Shown here piece by piece: positions 54,069-63,440 of a DNA stretch of 64,000 bases (the first letter of the stretch is position 1; each line of letters begins with the position of its first letter). A program made the position numbers and the translations under genes. Source of the DNA: Bryobacter aggregatus MPL3 (GTDB taxonomy: Bacteria; Acidobacteriota; Terriglobia; Bryobacterales; Bryobacteraceae); NCBI RefSeq assembly GCF_000702445.1, contig NZ_JNIF01000003.1:1798001-1862000 (forward strand). The letters run 5' to 3'. Under the pieces are notes generated by a model, which was given only the letters and a program-made list of their open reading frames with translations, did not search any database and was not told the DNA's origin.

Positions 54069-54632
54069 TCAATAAAACAGATACTTGCGCCACTGCTCAT
54101 CGCTGCGCGCGAGAAGGCGCATCAGATGCCGCGAGGTGTGCAGGCTGAAGGGCTTTGGAGGCCGCAGCAGCCGGAAGTTCGCTTCGTCCGGCGTCCGATT
54201 GCCTTTCCGGTTATTGCAGGGATGGCAGCAGGCCACGAGATTCTCCCAGGTGCTGGGGCCGCCTCGCGAGCGCGGGAGCACGTGGTCGAGGGTCAACTCT
54301 CCGGCCGGTGTCACTTTGAGGCAATACTGGCAGGTATACTTATCCCGCATCAGGATGTTCTTCCGCGACAGCGACCTGGTTTGCTGCGGGATGCGGCGGT
54401 AGTCGTGGAGGCGGATCACGCTGGGCAATCGCACAGCGTTGCGCGTGGAGTGAACCTGCATCTGGCTGTGTTCTTCGGCAATGGCAACACCCTTGAGAAT
54501 CAGAACGAGCGCGCGGCGGGCTGCGCAGACGTTAATCGGTTCAAAGCTGGCGTTCAAAACCAGTACCGGCTTATGGAGCCGGTCGGCTCCATTTCTCTCC
54601 GGACTGTGTCGTTCAGGAAATCTCTCGGTCAT
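54069..54632 (-). CDS. HNH endonuclease family protein
   Basis: 187 aa. HNH signature: [51 protein letters not shown]. The CXXC pairs bind structural zinc and the DH and N residues form the beta-beta-alpha metal site. The N-terminal part ([26 protein letters not shown]) marks the widespread free-standing family, whose biological role is not settled (repair or restriction are possible). Start overlaps the ComF stop by 4 bases. Confidence 0.9.
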   Translation of the reverse strand: MTERFPERHSPERNGADRLHKPVLVLNASFEPINVCAARRALVLILKGVAIAEEHSQMQVHSTRNAVRLPSVIRLHDYRRIPQQTRSLSRKNILMRDKYTCQYCLKVTPAGELTLDHVLPRSRGGPSTWENLVACCHPCNNRKGNRTPDEANFRLLRPPKPFSLHTSRHLMRLLARSDEQWRKYLFY

Positions 54633-55414
54633 CGGGCGGCTCCTTGCACAAACTGCTTCGTAGCGATTGCAGCCTCTGGTCCCATACCGATTCTGCGATC
54701 GGCGCGAGCCAGAGCTAATATGGCGACAAACGACGCTCCTGCCCCTTTAAGGGTGAGAGCGCATGCATTGGCGGACGCGCCGGTGGTGACCACGTCGTCC
54801 ACAAGAAGAATTCGTTTGCCCTGGATTTGTGCAGGGTCTTTGGCGGCGAACGCTCCACGGACATTGCCGCGGCGCTGCTTGCCACTCAGGCCAGCCTGGC
54901 GTTCGGTGTGGCGAGTGCGGCTGAGGAGGTCGAGAACCGGCAGGGAAGAAGATTTTGCGACTTCCAGTGCCAGGAGCTGGGCCTGATTGAAGCCTCGCTC
55001 GCGTTGCCGCTTGCGATGGAGCGGCATGAAGCTGAGGCAATCGAAAACCAGATCGCGGGGGAGCCCATTGCGCAAAAAGGCGCCGAGCGGCTGCCGCAGG
55101 CGTTCCATGGGAGTGTACTTGAAGTGATGGATCAGTTCGCGCAAGCGGCCCTCATAGGGCCCGACACAAAACAGGGCGTCGAACTGCGTCAAGCCTCCGC
55201 GGCAAAGCCGGCAATGGCCATCGGGATCGAGTGCGGCTTCCGTATAGAACGGGGAATAGCACTGGAGGCAGAAGAAGTCTGGAGGGGAGAAATCAGGAAA
55301 AGCGAGGCAGGAAGAACAGAAGGGGTAAGGGGGGAAGCCGGTCAAGCGGATGCCACAGATGCGACAATCGTCGGGAAACGTGAGCGCAAGGACACCCGCA
55401 GCGGCTCTTGTCAC
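54629..55414 (-). CDS. ComF-family phosphoribosyltransferase-like protein
   Basis: 261 aa from GTG 55414. Four-Cys zinc region at the N-terminus ([23 protein letters not shown]) and the PRTase core with [19 protein letters not shown], the PRPP-binding loop, near residue 205. ComF/GntX relatives help natural DNA uptake or other nucleotide-related work. No other competence gene is nearby. Coupled to the HNH gene. Confidence 0.9.
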   Translation of the reverse strand: MTRAAAGVLALTFPDDCRICGIRLTGFPPYPFCSSCLAFPDFSPPDFFCLQCYSPFYTEAALDPDGHCRLCRGGLTQFDALFCVGPYEGRLRELIHHFKYTPMERLRQPLGAFLRNGLPRDLVFDCLSFMPLHRKRQRERGFNQAQLLALEVAKSSSLPVLDLLSRTRHTERQAGLSGKQRRGNVRGAFAAKDPAQIQGKRILLVDDVVTTGASANACALTLKGAGASFVAILALARADRRIGMGPEAAIATKQFVQGAAR

Positions 55415-55563
55415 AAATTGATGCGCCGCCGTCAGTTTGCCTCGAGAGCCCGCTTGGAGCGGTTTCTTCAGAGGCTGAGTCGCAGGTATGAGGTCGCGAA
55501 CAAGGTTGATCGCGAAGATCCACCTCCTTGGGGTTGAGCCTGAAGCTATTATGATAACGCAAG

Positions 55564-56652
55564 ATGAGTTCTGAAAATCTCGAGCTCGAACAACAGCGCC
55601 GGAAGCTGGAAACCTTAGGGCGCCTGGCGGGGAACGTCGTTCACGACTTCAATAACCTGCTGATGGTGATCGAAGGCTACACCCGTATGCTTCTCGAAGA
55701 ACCAAATCTGAGTGAGAACGCTCAGGAAAGTGCACAAGAGATTCTTCGTGCCTCCGAACGCGCCTCCGCCCTCACCCGCCAGTTGCTGGCCTTCTCACGC
55801 AAGAAAAGTGTGGAGCGCAAAGGTGTCGATATCAACGCGCAATTGACGCAGATGCGCAATATGCTCACCCGCTTATTGGGGGAGACGGTTCGTCTCGAGT
55901 ACGAGCTCAGCGCGGAGCCTTGCCTCATCTACGCCAATCATAGCCAGATGGAGCAGGTGCTGTTGAATCTGATCGTCAATGCACGCGATGCGATGCCGGT
56001 CGGAGGCCGGATTCTGGTGCGCACGCTGGTAGCGGCTGGCCGGGTCCGGCTGGTGGTGGAGGATACCGGCACCGGGATTCCCCCGGAGTTATTGCCCCGC
56101 ATCTTTGAACCCTTCTTCACCACGAAAGAGGCCTCAAAGGGCACAGGCATTGGTCTTGCCCTGGTCCATGAGATTGTTCGGGAATGGGGGGGCACCATTG
56201 AGGCCAATAGCCGCCCCAATGAAGGCACGAGTTTTCATATTGAGTTGGCAACATTCGACGATCCAAGCCTGGCAAAACAGGAACTGGTGCAACCAAAACC
56301 GAAGCTTGGCACGATTTTGCTGGTGGAAGATGAAGATGGAGTGCGTTCGTTGATCCGACGGGTACTGGAGCAACGACATTACGAAGTACTGGAAGCAGCC
56401 ACTGAAGAAGGTGGGCTCGAACTGGCCCGTGGGCGCCGCAAAATCGATTTACTGGTGACAGACCTAGACCTAAAACGCGGAGAAGGCCGGAATCTGGCGA
56501 GTTTGGTGCGAGTCATCCATCCCGGCATCAAGGTGGTATTCATTTCGGGCTATGTCAACGAGGCAGGGGGGGAGGGAGCTCTCACCTTGCAAAAGCCTTT
56601 CTCTCCGAATACTCTGGTACTAGCCGTACAGGGCTTGCTAAAAACCGCCTGA
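55564..56652 (+). CDS. Soluble hybrid histidine kinase with receiver domain
   Basis: 362 aa without sensor or membrane segments. The DHp helix has the H-box NVVHDFNNLL (His 27), followed by the HATPase boxes (N in LNLIVNARDAM, DTGTGI, GTGIGLALVHEI). From about residue 250 a receiver domain follows (TILLVEDEDGVRSLI, phospho-acceptor Asp in LLVTDLDLKRG, Lys in LQKPF). It should autophosphorylate and pass phosphate to its own receiver. Sixty bases downstream lies a stand-alone HPt protein, a likely next step. The input signal must come from a partner. Confidence 0.9.
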   Translation: MSSENLELEQQRRKLETLGRLAGNVVHDFNNLLMVIEGYTRMLLEEPNLSENAQESAQEILRASERASALTRQLLAFSRKKSVERKGVDINAQLTQMRNMLTRLLGETVRLEYELSAEPCLIYANHSQMEQVLLNLIVNARDAMPVGGRILVRTLVAAGRVRLVVEDTGTGIPPELLPRIFEPFFTTKEASKGTGIGLALVHEIVREWGGTIEANSRPNEGTSFHIELATFDDPSLAKQELVQPKPKLGTILLVEDEDGVRSLIRRVLEQRHYEVLEAATEEGGLELARGRRKIDLLVTDLDLKRGEGRNLASLVRVIHPGIKVVFISGYVNEAGGEGALTLQKPFSPNTLVLAVQGLLKTA

Positions 56653-56711
56653 AGCGCGTTCACTGTAAAGAATAAGCGTGCATTTGGCGATTAGGTAAGT
56701 GAGAAGCCGCA

Positions 56712-57059
56712 GTGCCAGCACAGTTATTTGACCGACAAGCAGCCTTAGCCCGCGTGGGAGATGACGAAGAACTCCTCGTGGAATTGGTGCGTATTTTCCT
56801 TGATGACTATCCCAACAGTCTGACGGCGATCAATGAGGCCGTGACGAAGGGGGATTCCCATCATTTGGAACAGGCTGCCCATACTCTAAAAGGTGCGGTT
56901 GCGAACTTTGGCGCCGATGCCGTGGTGCGCGAGGCCTTTGAACTGGAATGCCAGGGACGAATGGGCGATTTGTCCCATGCGAATGAGAGTCTCCGGCGCT
57001 TGCATGAGGCCATTCGCCAGTTGGACGATGAGATGCGTCCGATCGCGCAAGCCTCCTAA
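56712..57059 (+). CDS. HPt phosphotransfer protein
   Basis: 115 aa, GTG start. A four-helix HPt domain with the phospho-His motif AAHTLKGAVANFGA (His 57), followed by the usual helix. HPt proteins relay phosphate from a receiver domain to a response regulator. It lies directly after the hybrid kinase (same strand, 59-base gap), so the two probably form one phosphorelay; the end regulator may be elsewhere, for example the single-domain regulator at 41893. Confidence 0.88.
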   Translation: MPAQLFDRQAALARVGDDEELLVELVRIFLDDYPNSLTAINEAVTKGDSHHLEQAAHTLKGAVANFGADAVVREAFELECQGRMGDLSHANESLRRLHEAIRQLDDEMRPIAQAS

Positions 57060-57116
57060 TCCCCGAACGAAAATCTACTTTTGTGGCCCTGTTTGTTAGA
57101 CTGGACACAGCCCCAT

Positions 57117-57962
57117 ATGGAAGAATCTTCAGCCCGGGAAATCGTCTGCGCTCATAGCCCCGATTCAGACGATGCCTACATGTTTTATGCGCTGGCAACC
57201 CGGAAATTGCGCAGTCCGCTGGTCCATTTCGTCCATCAACTCTCTGACATTCAAGTCTTGAATCAGAAGGCGATGCTCGGTGAATATGACCTGACGGCCA
57301 TTTCCTATCATGCCTACCCCTACGTCGCCGACAAGTACCAACTGATGGCCTCCGGTTCGAGTGTTGGTGATGGTTACGGCCCGGTTGTCGTCGCCCAATC
57401 TCCAATGTCTCCGGACGATCTGAAAGGAAAGCGCATCGCGGTTCCGGGCAAGATGACCACTGCCTATCTCACGATGCGGATTGCACAGCCTGACTTTGAG
57501 GCTGTTGTTGTTCCTTTCGATCAGATCCTCGATGCCGTCTCGCAGAAGCATGCCGACGCGGGTTTGGTGATCCACGAAGCGCAGTTGACTTACGGCAAGG
57601 GTGGTTTTCATAAGGTTCTCGACCTGGGGGTGTGGTGGAAGAAGAAGTTCAACCTGCCGCTTCCGCTTGGAGCCAATGCGATCCTGCGCGATCTGCCCCC
57701 TGAGATCAAGAGTGAGTGCTGCCGCCTGATGCGTGAGAGCATCCGCTACTCGCTCGATAACCAGGAAGAAGCCCTGAACTACGCGATGCAGTTTGCTCGT
57801 GACATGGAGCAGCCGCTCGCCGAGAAGTTCGTGGGGATGTACGTCAATCACTATACCGAGGACTGCGGGGAATTGATCCCCAAGGCCGCTCAGATGATGC
57901 TCGACATGGGGCATGAGCTAGGATTGATTCCAAACCGTGTTCAACTCGAATTTGTACGTTAA
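57117..57962 (+). CDS. mqnD: 1,4-dihydroxy-6-naphthoate synthase
   Basis: 281 aa from ATG 57117. The start IVCAHSPDSDDAYMFYALA and the segments YDLTAISYHAYPYVADKY and GKRIAVPGKMTTAYLTMRI are characteristic of MqnD, a periplasmic-binding-protein-like fold that converts cyclic de-hypoxanthine futalosine into 1,4-dihydroxy-6-naphthoate, in the futalosine route to menaquinone. This implies the genome uses that route rather than MenA-H. Other mqn genes are not in the window. The 3' end overlaps the HEAT-repeat gene by 26 bases. Confidence 0.9.
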   Translation: MEESSAREIVCAHSPDSDDAYMFYALATRKLRSPLVHFVHQLSDIQVLNQKAMLGEYDLTAISYHAYPYVADKYQLMASGSSVGDGYGPVVVAQSPMSPDDLKGKRIAVPGKMTTAYLTMRIAQPDFEAVVVPFDQILDAVSQKHADAGLVIHEAQLTYGKGGFHKVLDLGVWWKKKFNLPLPLGANAILRDLPPEIKSECCRLMRESIRYSLDNQEEALNYAMQFARDMEQPLAEKFVGMYVNHYTEDCGELIPKAAQMMLDMGHELGLIPNRVQLEFVR

Positions 57963-59220
57963 ACCTCTTGTCACTGTCGTCCTCCTCTGCAGCGGGTTGA
58001 CCGCGCAGGATCGTCCGAAGGACAAGATCAAGAACATTGAATCGCTCGCCAAGCAGGGGCAAAATGCCGTCCCTGCGATTGCAGCCTACCAGCGGGATCC
58101 GGATGTTTCGGTCCGCTACGCAGCGGCGGAAGCTTTGATCCAGGCAGGAGGCGTACAGGCGGCTGACGCGCTCCGGACGAGTTGCCAGGATGGCTCGGCT
58201 GCCATCCAGCGCCTCTCCATTGCCGGGATCGTCAATTTCTACAAACCGGGCTACGTCAAGCAGGGCATCAAGGCGAAGGTGGGCGCGGTTGGGGATAAGA
58301 TTCTGCGTTCGAACGAAGAGCCCGTGATCGATTCCTTTGTCATTGCCCGTCCGGAAGACATCAATGCCATTCGCAAGGTCCTGATGGAAGGTGCCAGCCG
58401 CGAGGCCAAGCTCGATGCCGCCCAGGCGCTCGGCACGCTTCGCGCCAAGAGCGCGTTGCCCGATCTCTATCCTCTTCTCAAGACAAAAGACGATGGGATG
58501 ATGCTGGCGGCGTTGCGTGCGATCGAGACCAGCGGGGACAAGGCCGCGGCGCAGGAAACCGTATTCCTCGTGCGCGATCTGAACGACAAGATCCAGAGCC
58601 GCGCCATCTCCATCAACGGTATTTTCAAAAACGAAGGTGCGCTCCCGGACTTGGCCGAAGTCTTCTCGCGGGGACGCTCGGCAAAGAGCAAAGCGGCAGC
58701 GTTGGAAGCCATTGCGATGATCGGTTCGCCGGAGAGCAAAGGCATTTTCGAGCAGAACCTCGACAACCGCGACGGCTCGCTGCGTGGCTTTGCAGCCGAA
58801 GGCCTGGGACGAATCGGTGCAACGGACACCGAATCCCGAATTCAGACCCTCTTCCAGGGGGACGACAGCGCCCGCGCGCGTCTCGGCCAGGCTTTTGCGC
58901 TGGTGAAGTTTGGGCAACTGGGGCAGGGCGATTTCAGCCCGCTGACCTACTTGTTCAACCAGTTGAATTCAGCGGCATGGAACGACTACGCAAAGACCTA
59001 TCTCGGGGAACTTTGCCGGTCTGAGGCTGTACGCAAAGAGCTCCGCCTCAAGGTAGCGGCAGCGACAAAAGCAGAAAAGATTGGTTTGGCCCGGATTTTG
59101 GCCGCGGAGGGAACTGCGGAGGATAAAGAGGTTGTGGATGCACTGGCACACGACCGGGACCCGGCCGTTGCCCAAGAAGGAATCAAGGCAGCCCGCACGC
59201 TAGGTGCAAGGCTGCCCTGA
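57937..59220 (+). CDS. Exported HEAT-repeat protein
   Basis: 427 aa. Signal peptide (VKPLVTVVLLCSGLTAQ) then a long chain of HEAT/PBS-lyase-type repeats: DPDVSVRYAAAEALIQAG, SREAKLDAAQALGTL, DDGMMLAALRAIETSG, SKAAALEAIAMIGSP, DGSLRGFAAEGLGRIG, DPAVAQEGIKAARTLG. Repeats of this kind form a solenoid that binds partner proteins. Periplasmic location likely. Overlaps mqnD, so co-transcribed. No catalytic residues seen. Confidence 0.88.
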   Translation: MFNSNLYVKPLVTVVLLCSGLTAQDRPKDKIKNIESLAKQGQNAVPAIAAYQRDPDVSVRYAAAEALIQAGGVQAADALRTSCQDGSAAIQRLSIAGIVNFYKPGYVKQGIKAKVGAVGDKILRSNEEPVIDSFVIARPEDINAIRKVLMEGASREAKLDAAQALGTLRAKSALPDLYPLLKTKDDGMMLAALRAIETSGDKAAAQETVFLVRDLNDKIQSRAISINGIFKNEGALPDLAEVFSRGRSAKSKAAALEAIAMIGSPESKGIFEQNLDNRDGSLRGFAAEGLGRIGATDTESRIQTLFQGDDSARARLGQAFALVKFGQLGQGDFSPLTYLFNQLNSAAWNDYAKTYLGELCRSEAVRKELRLKVAAATKAEKIGLARILAAEGTAEDKEVVDALAHDRDPAVAQEGIKAARTLGARLP

Positions 59221-59226
59221 AAAAGC

Positions 59227-59436
59227 CTATTTGGCTTTCTTCTGTTTCTGCTGACCGACGCGGACTTTGAACTGCTTGGCTTGAGCATCGGCATAAGCCT
59301 TCCAATCGAAACGCTTTGCAGCATCCGAAAGATAAGCAGTCACGTCGGCATCCTTAGGAAGCACAGCCATGATGGTGGCTGTCTGCGTGCCATCGGCGTT
59401 TTGGATCCGATAGCGCTTTACATTCGGGATAGACAT
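59227..59436 (-). CDS. Small conserved-looking protein of unknown function
   Basis: 69 aa from ATG 59436. Sequence MSIPNVKRYRIQNADGTQTA, then alternating charged and hydrophobic residues and a Lys/Gln-rich end (VGQQKQKKAK). The basic tail suggests binding to nucleic acid or acidic partners. The gene starts just inside the end of the TIGR01777 epimerase gene, with the same direction, so it is probably its last operon member. Longer upstream ORF is not supported. No family recognised. Confidence 0.55.
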   Translation of the reverse strand: MSIPNVKRYRIQNADGTQTATIMAVLPKDADVTAYLSDAAKRFDWKAYADAQAKQFKVRVGQQKQKKAK

Positions 59437-59443
59437 AACGAAT

Positions 59444-60334
59444 TTATTGTAGCAGGGCGCGGAGGGCAGGCTCGAGGGCCGGGTATCGGAACTCGAGCGA
59501 GGCATCGGGTAAGACGCGTTGGCTCGCCACAAGCACCGAGCTCATTTCGCCCAAAAGCAGCCGCAGCGCAAAGACGGGCACACTCAAAAGAGCAGGCCGA
59601 TGGAGCACCCGGCCAAGCGTCGCTGTAAAGTCTGCATTGCGCACCGGGTTTGGTGTGGTCAGATTCACGGGGCCTGAGGTGGTGAGGCTCGGATCGAGCA
59701 AATGGAGCACGGCCGTGATCCAGTCTTCGATATGGATCCAGCTCATCCATTGCTCTCCGCTTCCCAGCTTGCCTCCCAACCCGAAGCGAAAGGCGGGTAA
59801 CAGACTGGGGAGCGCTCCGCCTTCCTTGCCGAGAACGATTCCGGTGCGGAGGCATCGCACCCGCATTCCAAGTGATCGCGCCAGGCCCGCCTGCTTCTCC
59901 CAGTCCTCGCAGAGGCTGGCGAGAAATCCACTCCCGGCACTGGAGTCTTCCCTGAGAATTTCATCACCGCGTTCTCCATAAAAGCCAATGGCCGAAGCAC
60001 TGAGCAGGACCTGCGGCCGGCGGGCCATGGTCGATAAGCTGTGCACCAGCGAACGGGTGGTATCGATGCGGCTCGAGCGGAGCACTCTCTTCGCTTCCTC
60101 GGTCCAGCGCTGGTTGACTGGGGCGCCTGCCAGATGGATGATCGCGTCCGAATCCTGGAGCGCTTCGGCCGGGGCCTCCACGCGCGGCGGATCCCACAGA
60201 AAGCTCTCCACCTGTGCTGGCAGGCCGGTGAGGGGCTTGCGCGTGAGGAGCTGCAGCGAGTGACCATCTGCGCTCAGACGCTGTACCAGTCTCTGACCCA
60301 GAAAGCCCGTGGCGCCAGTCAGTGTGATCCGCAT
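59444..60334 (-). CDS. TIGR01777-family NAD-dependent epimerase-like protein
   Basis: 296 aa, extended short-chain dehydrogenase fold. NAD motif ITLTGATGFLGQRLVQRL at the N-terminus, then HLAGAPVNQRWTEEAK and VLLSASAIGFYGERGDE, the usual TIGR01777/YfcH (SDR39U1-type) features, and a DUF1731 C-terminus (PVFALRLLLGEMSSVLVASQRVLP). Activity is unknown in bacteria. Seven bases before phr in the same direction. Confidence 0.9.
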   Translation of the reverse strand: MRITLTGATGFLGQRLVQRLSADGHSLQLLTRKPLTGLPAQVESFLWDPPRVEAPAEALQDSDAIIHLAGAPVNQRWTEEAKRVLRSSRIDTTRSLVHSLSTMARRPQVLLSASAIGFYGERGDEILREDSSAGSGFLASLCEDWEKQAGLARSLGMRVRCLRTGIVLGKEGGALPSLLPAFRFGLGGKLGSGEQWMSWIHIEDWITAVLHLLDPSLTTSGPVNLTTPNPVRNADFTATLGRVLHRPALLSVPVFALRLLLGEMSSVLVASQRVLPDASLEFRYPALEPALRALLQ

Positions 60335-60341
60335 GAAAAGC

Positions 60342-61760
60342 CTATTCTAGGGCAAACGGATCTTTTCCGGTCTGCTCAATGTAGGCAATCTCGCGCAGAT
60401 AAGAGGCGACGTCGGTTTTGCGTTTGATTCCGTCATAGCTCATGTAGCGCAGCATGCCAAAGATGGGACGCTCGACCCAGGGCCGGTCATGCAAGCCAAA
60501 ACACCAGAGAATCCCTGTGTAGGTATTGGGGTCGCGCCCGTCGAGCGCATAGCGATCGTGTAGGAAAATCATCGTGTCGAGTGCTTCCTGGTAGGTGGGG
60601 GACCACTCGATGATCTTCTTGCCCCAGTACATGCGGTAGTAGCCGTGGATCTTGCCACGCAGCAGCAACTCCTTCTGCGTGGCATTCCAGATGTCGTCGT
60701 AGGTGGCTGCGGCCTCGAGTTGGGCCCTGGTGTATTGCGGATCCCGCTCATCACCCGCGTGCGCGGCGAGTGTGTGGCGCACCCAATCCGGGAGGCAGGA
60801 GAGCGATTCCACCTGCTCGCCCGCATAGCGGGCAAAGTTGAAGGCCAGCTCCCGCCGGACGATCATCTCCTCGAGGTATTCGACGCTGGAGAGATCGTGT
60901 TCTGCCGCCCAGGATTGCACCTCGACGGCCACCTCCAGCGCTCCAATCATTCCGAAGTGCAGGTAAGGGCTCAGATTGGAAGTGGCATGCGCGGCGGGCT
61001 GATTGCGCTCCTTCGCATAGCGCTTCAGATTGCGGGTGAGAAAAGATCGCAAGCGCCGCCTGGCTTCTGTGGCGCCACCCCGGAAAGTAGTGGAGGCCGG
61101 AACGCTGTGATCGATCGCACAAGCTGCGACGAGTGCCGCAAACTGGTCCGCGTGCACGGGGACGTGGAACTCCGGAATCGGCGCCTTCCAACGAAAATGA
61201 GGCCGCGGCATCTCGAAGGGCTTCAGGTAGCTGGGGAGCAGGCGCTGGATCTTGGGACGAATCGTGTAGGCCGCATATTCGCGCTTCTCGAACTTGCTCA
61301 TCGGAATGACACAACTCGAGTCGACAGCCAGATAAGGAATGTCGAGTTTCTGCGGGACCCGGGCATTGTGTGCAGCGGCGATGAAGGTGGGGTAGTCGTC
61401 GGTGACCAGCGCTGCCGCCTTGCTGGCTAGGCGGTAGAGGATATCGTTGGGCTGCTGCGGAGTCTGCCGCAGATAGAAGACGTAGCCGATACCCATCGTT
61501 TCGAGCGCGGCCGCGGTATCGGGAACCCCTTCGAGCACAAAGCGATGGATGCGGTCATTGGCTTGCCGGTAGCTGTAGGTGAGTCCTTCATAGAACAGGA
61601 CCGGGAGCTTGAGTTGATTGGCCAGGTGGATCGCATGAGCCAGCGCATGGTTCGCGGTGGTGCGGCGATTCATTTGAGACCAGTACAGGACATACTGCGC
61701 GTTGCGCCGGAGGGGGGCGTCGTTCAACGGACGGATTCGTTCAAAGGCAGGAGAAGTCAA
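60342..61760 (-). CDS. Class II CPD photolyase
   Basis: 472 aa, TTG start at 61760. The class II signature is clear: RNAQYVLYWSQMNRRTTANHAL at the N-terminus, then the FAD-binding C-terminal half with PAAHATSNLSPYLHFGMIG, YDDIWNATQKELLLRGKIHGYYRMYWGKKIIEW and DGRDPNTYTGILWCFGLHDRPW. It splits cyclobutane pyrimidine dimers with light. Operon with the epimerase gene; class I/III photolyases differ in these motifs. Confidence 0.92.
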   Translation of the reverse strand: MTSPAFERIRPLNDAPLRRNAQYVLYWSQMNRRTTANHALAHAIHLANQLKLPVLFYEGLTYSYRQANDRIHRFVLEGVPDTAAALETMGIGYVFYLRQTPQQPNDILYRLASKAAALVTDDYPTFIAAAHNARVPQKLDIPYLAVDSSCVIPMSKFEKREYAAYTIRPKIQRLLPSYLKPFEMPRPHFRWKAPIPEFHVPVHADQFAALVAACAIDHSVPASTTFRGGATEARRRLRSFLTRNLKRYAKERNQPAAHATSNLSPYLHFGMIGALEVAVEVQSWAAEHDLSSVEYLEEMIVRRELAFNFARYAGEQVESLSCLPDWVRHTLAAHAGDERDPQYTRAQLEAAATYDDIWNATQKELLLRGKIHGYYRMYWGKKIIEWSPTYQEALDTMIFLHDRYALDGRDPNTYTGILWCFGLHDRPWVERPIFGMLRYMSYDGIKRKTDVASYLREIAYIEQTGKDPFALE

Positions 61761-61801
61761 TCACGGTAATGATGACGCGTCGCATCGAAACGGTACAATG
61801 A

Positions 61802-62878
61802 ATGATTCCGATGCGCGCGCTGAATCGCGCTCGCCTGCTCTGGGGTTATCTGCGACGCAAGTCGAAGTTGAACGCCTTGCCGGTCGAGTACATTGTCGAG
61901 ACGACGGCCAAGTGCAACATCTACTGCCCGATGTGTCCGCGCGAGACCCACAAGCAGCCCAAAGAAGACATGAGTGACGAAGTCTTCGAGCGTTTGGTGG
62001 TGGAGAGCGGCCAGAGCGCGGAGCACATGATGTTGATTGGGCTGGGGGAACCCTTGCTCGATAACAAGATTTTCGATCGCATCGAGTTTTGCGAGAAGCA
62101 TCAGATTTCAACTTTGCTGTCGACCAACGGCACTCTTCTCGACGAAAAGGCCGCCGAGCGTCTGCTCAAGACGCCTCTTGAACACATCACCTTAAGCTTT
62201 GACGGCGCAACCCAGGAGAGCTTCGAGTTCTATCGCAAGGGGGCTAAGTTCGACCGGGTGCGAGACAACTTTGTCCGTTTCGCCAAGATGAAGGCCGCGA
62301 TGAAATCGAAACTCCAGGTAGTGGTCCAGATGGTGCGGATGGAGCGCAACTGGGACGAGGTGGGAGCCTTTGAGCAGTTCTGGCAGACGGTTCCTGGCGT
62401 CGATCAGACACGTGTCAAGGCCGATGAGACCGACTTGATGAGCCCGGACGGGGGGCACGCGCCGGGGGATTTTACCCATCCTTGCCACTATCTCTGGCGT
62501 GGGCCGATGTATGTGAAGCAGAACGGGGATGTCTATCCGTGTTGCCAGAGCTATATGCTCGACGGCAAACCGGTTGGCCGCATTGGCGAGGCGCCACTGC
62601 GGGAGATCTGGAATTCCGCCGAGATGGAACGCATGCGCGCCTTCCATACAAGCGGCCGGGCTGGCGAGATCGAAATCTGCAGCAAGTGCCGCACGGCGAT
62701 TCCACACCCGCTTTTGGTGGCGGGCAGCCTGATTTTTCATGGCAAGACCGTGCGGAAGCTGCTGCCCTGGGTTGAAAAGCTTGCCTATTGGCGCAAGTTG
62801 CCCGTGCAGCTTTTGAAGCCGCAACAGAAGCCGGTTGCCGCAAGCGATCTGGTGCAGATCAGCGAACAGCGAGACTGA
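61802..62878 (+). CDS. Radical SAM protein with SPASM domain
   Basis: 358 aa. Radical SAM cluster CNIYCPMC (CXXXCXXC), then GLGEPLLD, TNGTLLDEKAAERLL and SFDGATQESFEFYR. The C-terminal SPASM part has CHYLWRGPMYVKQNGDVYPCCQ and CSKCRTAIPH, which bind extra 4Fe-4S clusters. Members modify peptides, proteins or sugars, often with an adjacent precursor; none is visible here, and the substrate is unknown. Divergent from phr (41-base gap). Ends inside the convergent anti-sigma gene. Confidence 0.88.
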   Translation: MIPMRALNRARLLWGYLRRKSKLNALPVEYIVETTAKCNIYCPMCPRETHKQPKEDMSDEVFERLVVESGQSAEHMMLIGLGEPLLDNKIFDRIEFCEKHQISTLLSTNGTLLDEKAAERLLKTPLEHITLSFDGATQESFEFYRKGAKFDRVRDNFVRFAKMKAAMKSKLQVVVQMVRMERNWDEVGAFEQFWQTVPGVDQTRVKADETDLMSPDGGHAPGDFTHPCHYLWRGPMYVKQNGDVYPCCQSYMLDGKPVGRIGEAPLREIWNSAEMERMRAFHTSGRAGEIEICSKCRTAIPHPLLVAGSLIFHGKTVRKLLPWVEKLAYWRKLPVQLLKPQQKPVAASDLVQISEQRD

Positions 62879-63401
62879 ACTCGCGCAGTAACTCTCCAGA
62901 CTTGGGATCGCGCAAACGAAGCCAGTACTGCCCCTTCGCCAGCGCCGGCAACTGCAAATTGGCTTCGCTTTGCACCAGGGTGCCCTGGAGTGCGCTATCG
63001 GCCAATTCCCATTGCACGGCTGCGCTGGAGTCGAGCCCCGTCCTGTCGACTTTCACCGAAAGGGGGGTGGCCGCTGGAGCAGCCAGTTCCGTGCCGCCTC
63101 GCAGCGCCGTCAATTCCACTATAGTAGGTGCCCGATTGTTGAAAACAAAGAGGATCAGGACCGCGCTGGCCGCGATCGCCATGGGTAAATAACCTTTTGA
63201 GTTTGCCTTTTTCGGAGGGCGGGCAGCGGGTTTTATTGCCGCGCGGATCGCGTGGACATACTCATCCATTTCTTCCTGCCTGGAAAGGCAATGCTTACAA
63301 AGGAAGAGGTGATCTTCCAATGCCTCGACTTCCTCCGGGGAAGTCAGGCGACCGAGCGAGTATAACTCGAGGGTTTCCTCGCTGATGTGTTGCTCTTCCA
63401 T
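62859..63401 (-). CDS. Zinc-type anti-sigma factor, membrane
   Basis: 180 aa. The N-terminal zf-HC2 pattern is present: HISEETLELYSLGRL, then LEDHLFLCKHCLSRQEEMDEY (HLFLCKHC is the H-X-X-X-C-X-X-C zinc site). One membrane segment follows (LPMAIAASAVLILFVFN), and a beta-rich outer domain. It lies 39 bases after the ECF sigma gene on the same strand, its likely target. The 3' end overlaps the radical SAM gene by 20 bases, tail-to-tail. Confidence 0.8.
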   Translation of the reverse strand: MEEQHISEETLELYSLGRLTSPEEVEALEDHLFLCKHCLSRQEEMDEYVHAIRAAIKPAARPPKKANSKGYLPMAIAASAVLILFVFNNRAPTIVELTALRGGTELAAPAATPLSVKVDRTGLDSSAAVQWELADSALQGTLVQSEANLQLPALAKGQYWLRLRDPKSGELLREFSLAVR

Positions 63402-63440
63402 GGTCCGACTCCAATTTGTTGTCTCCGGATAGTGCGGGGG

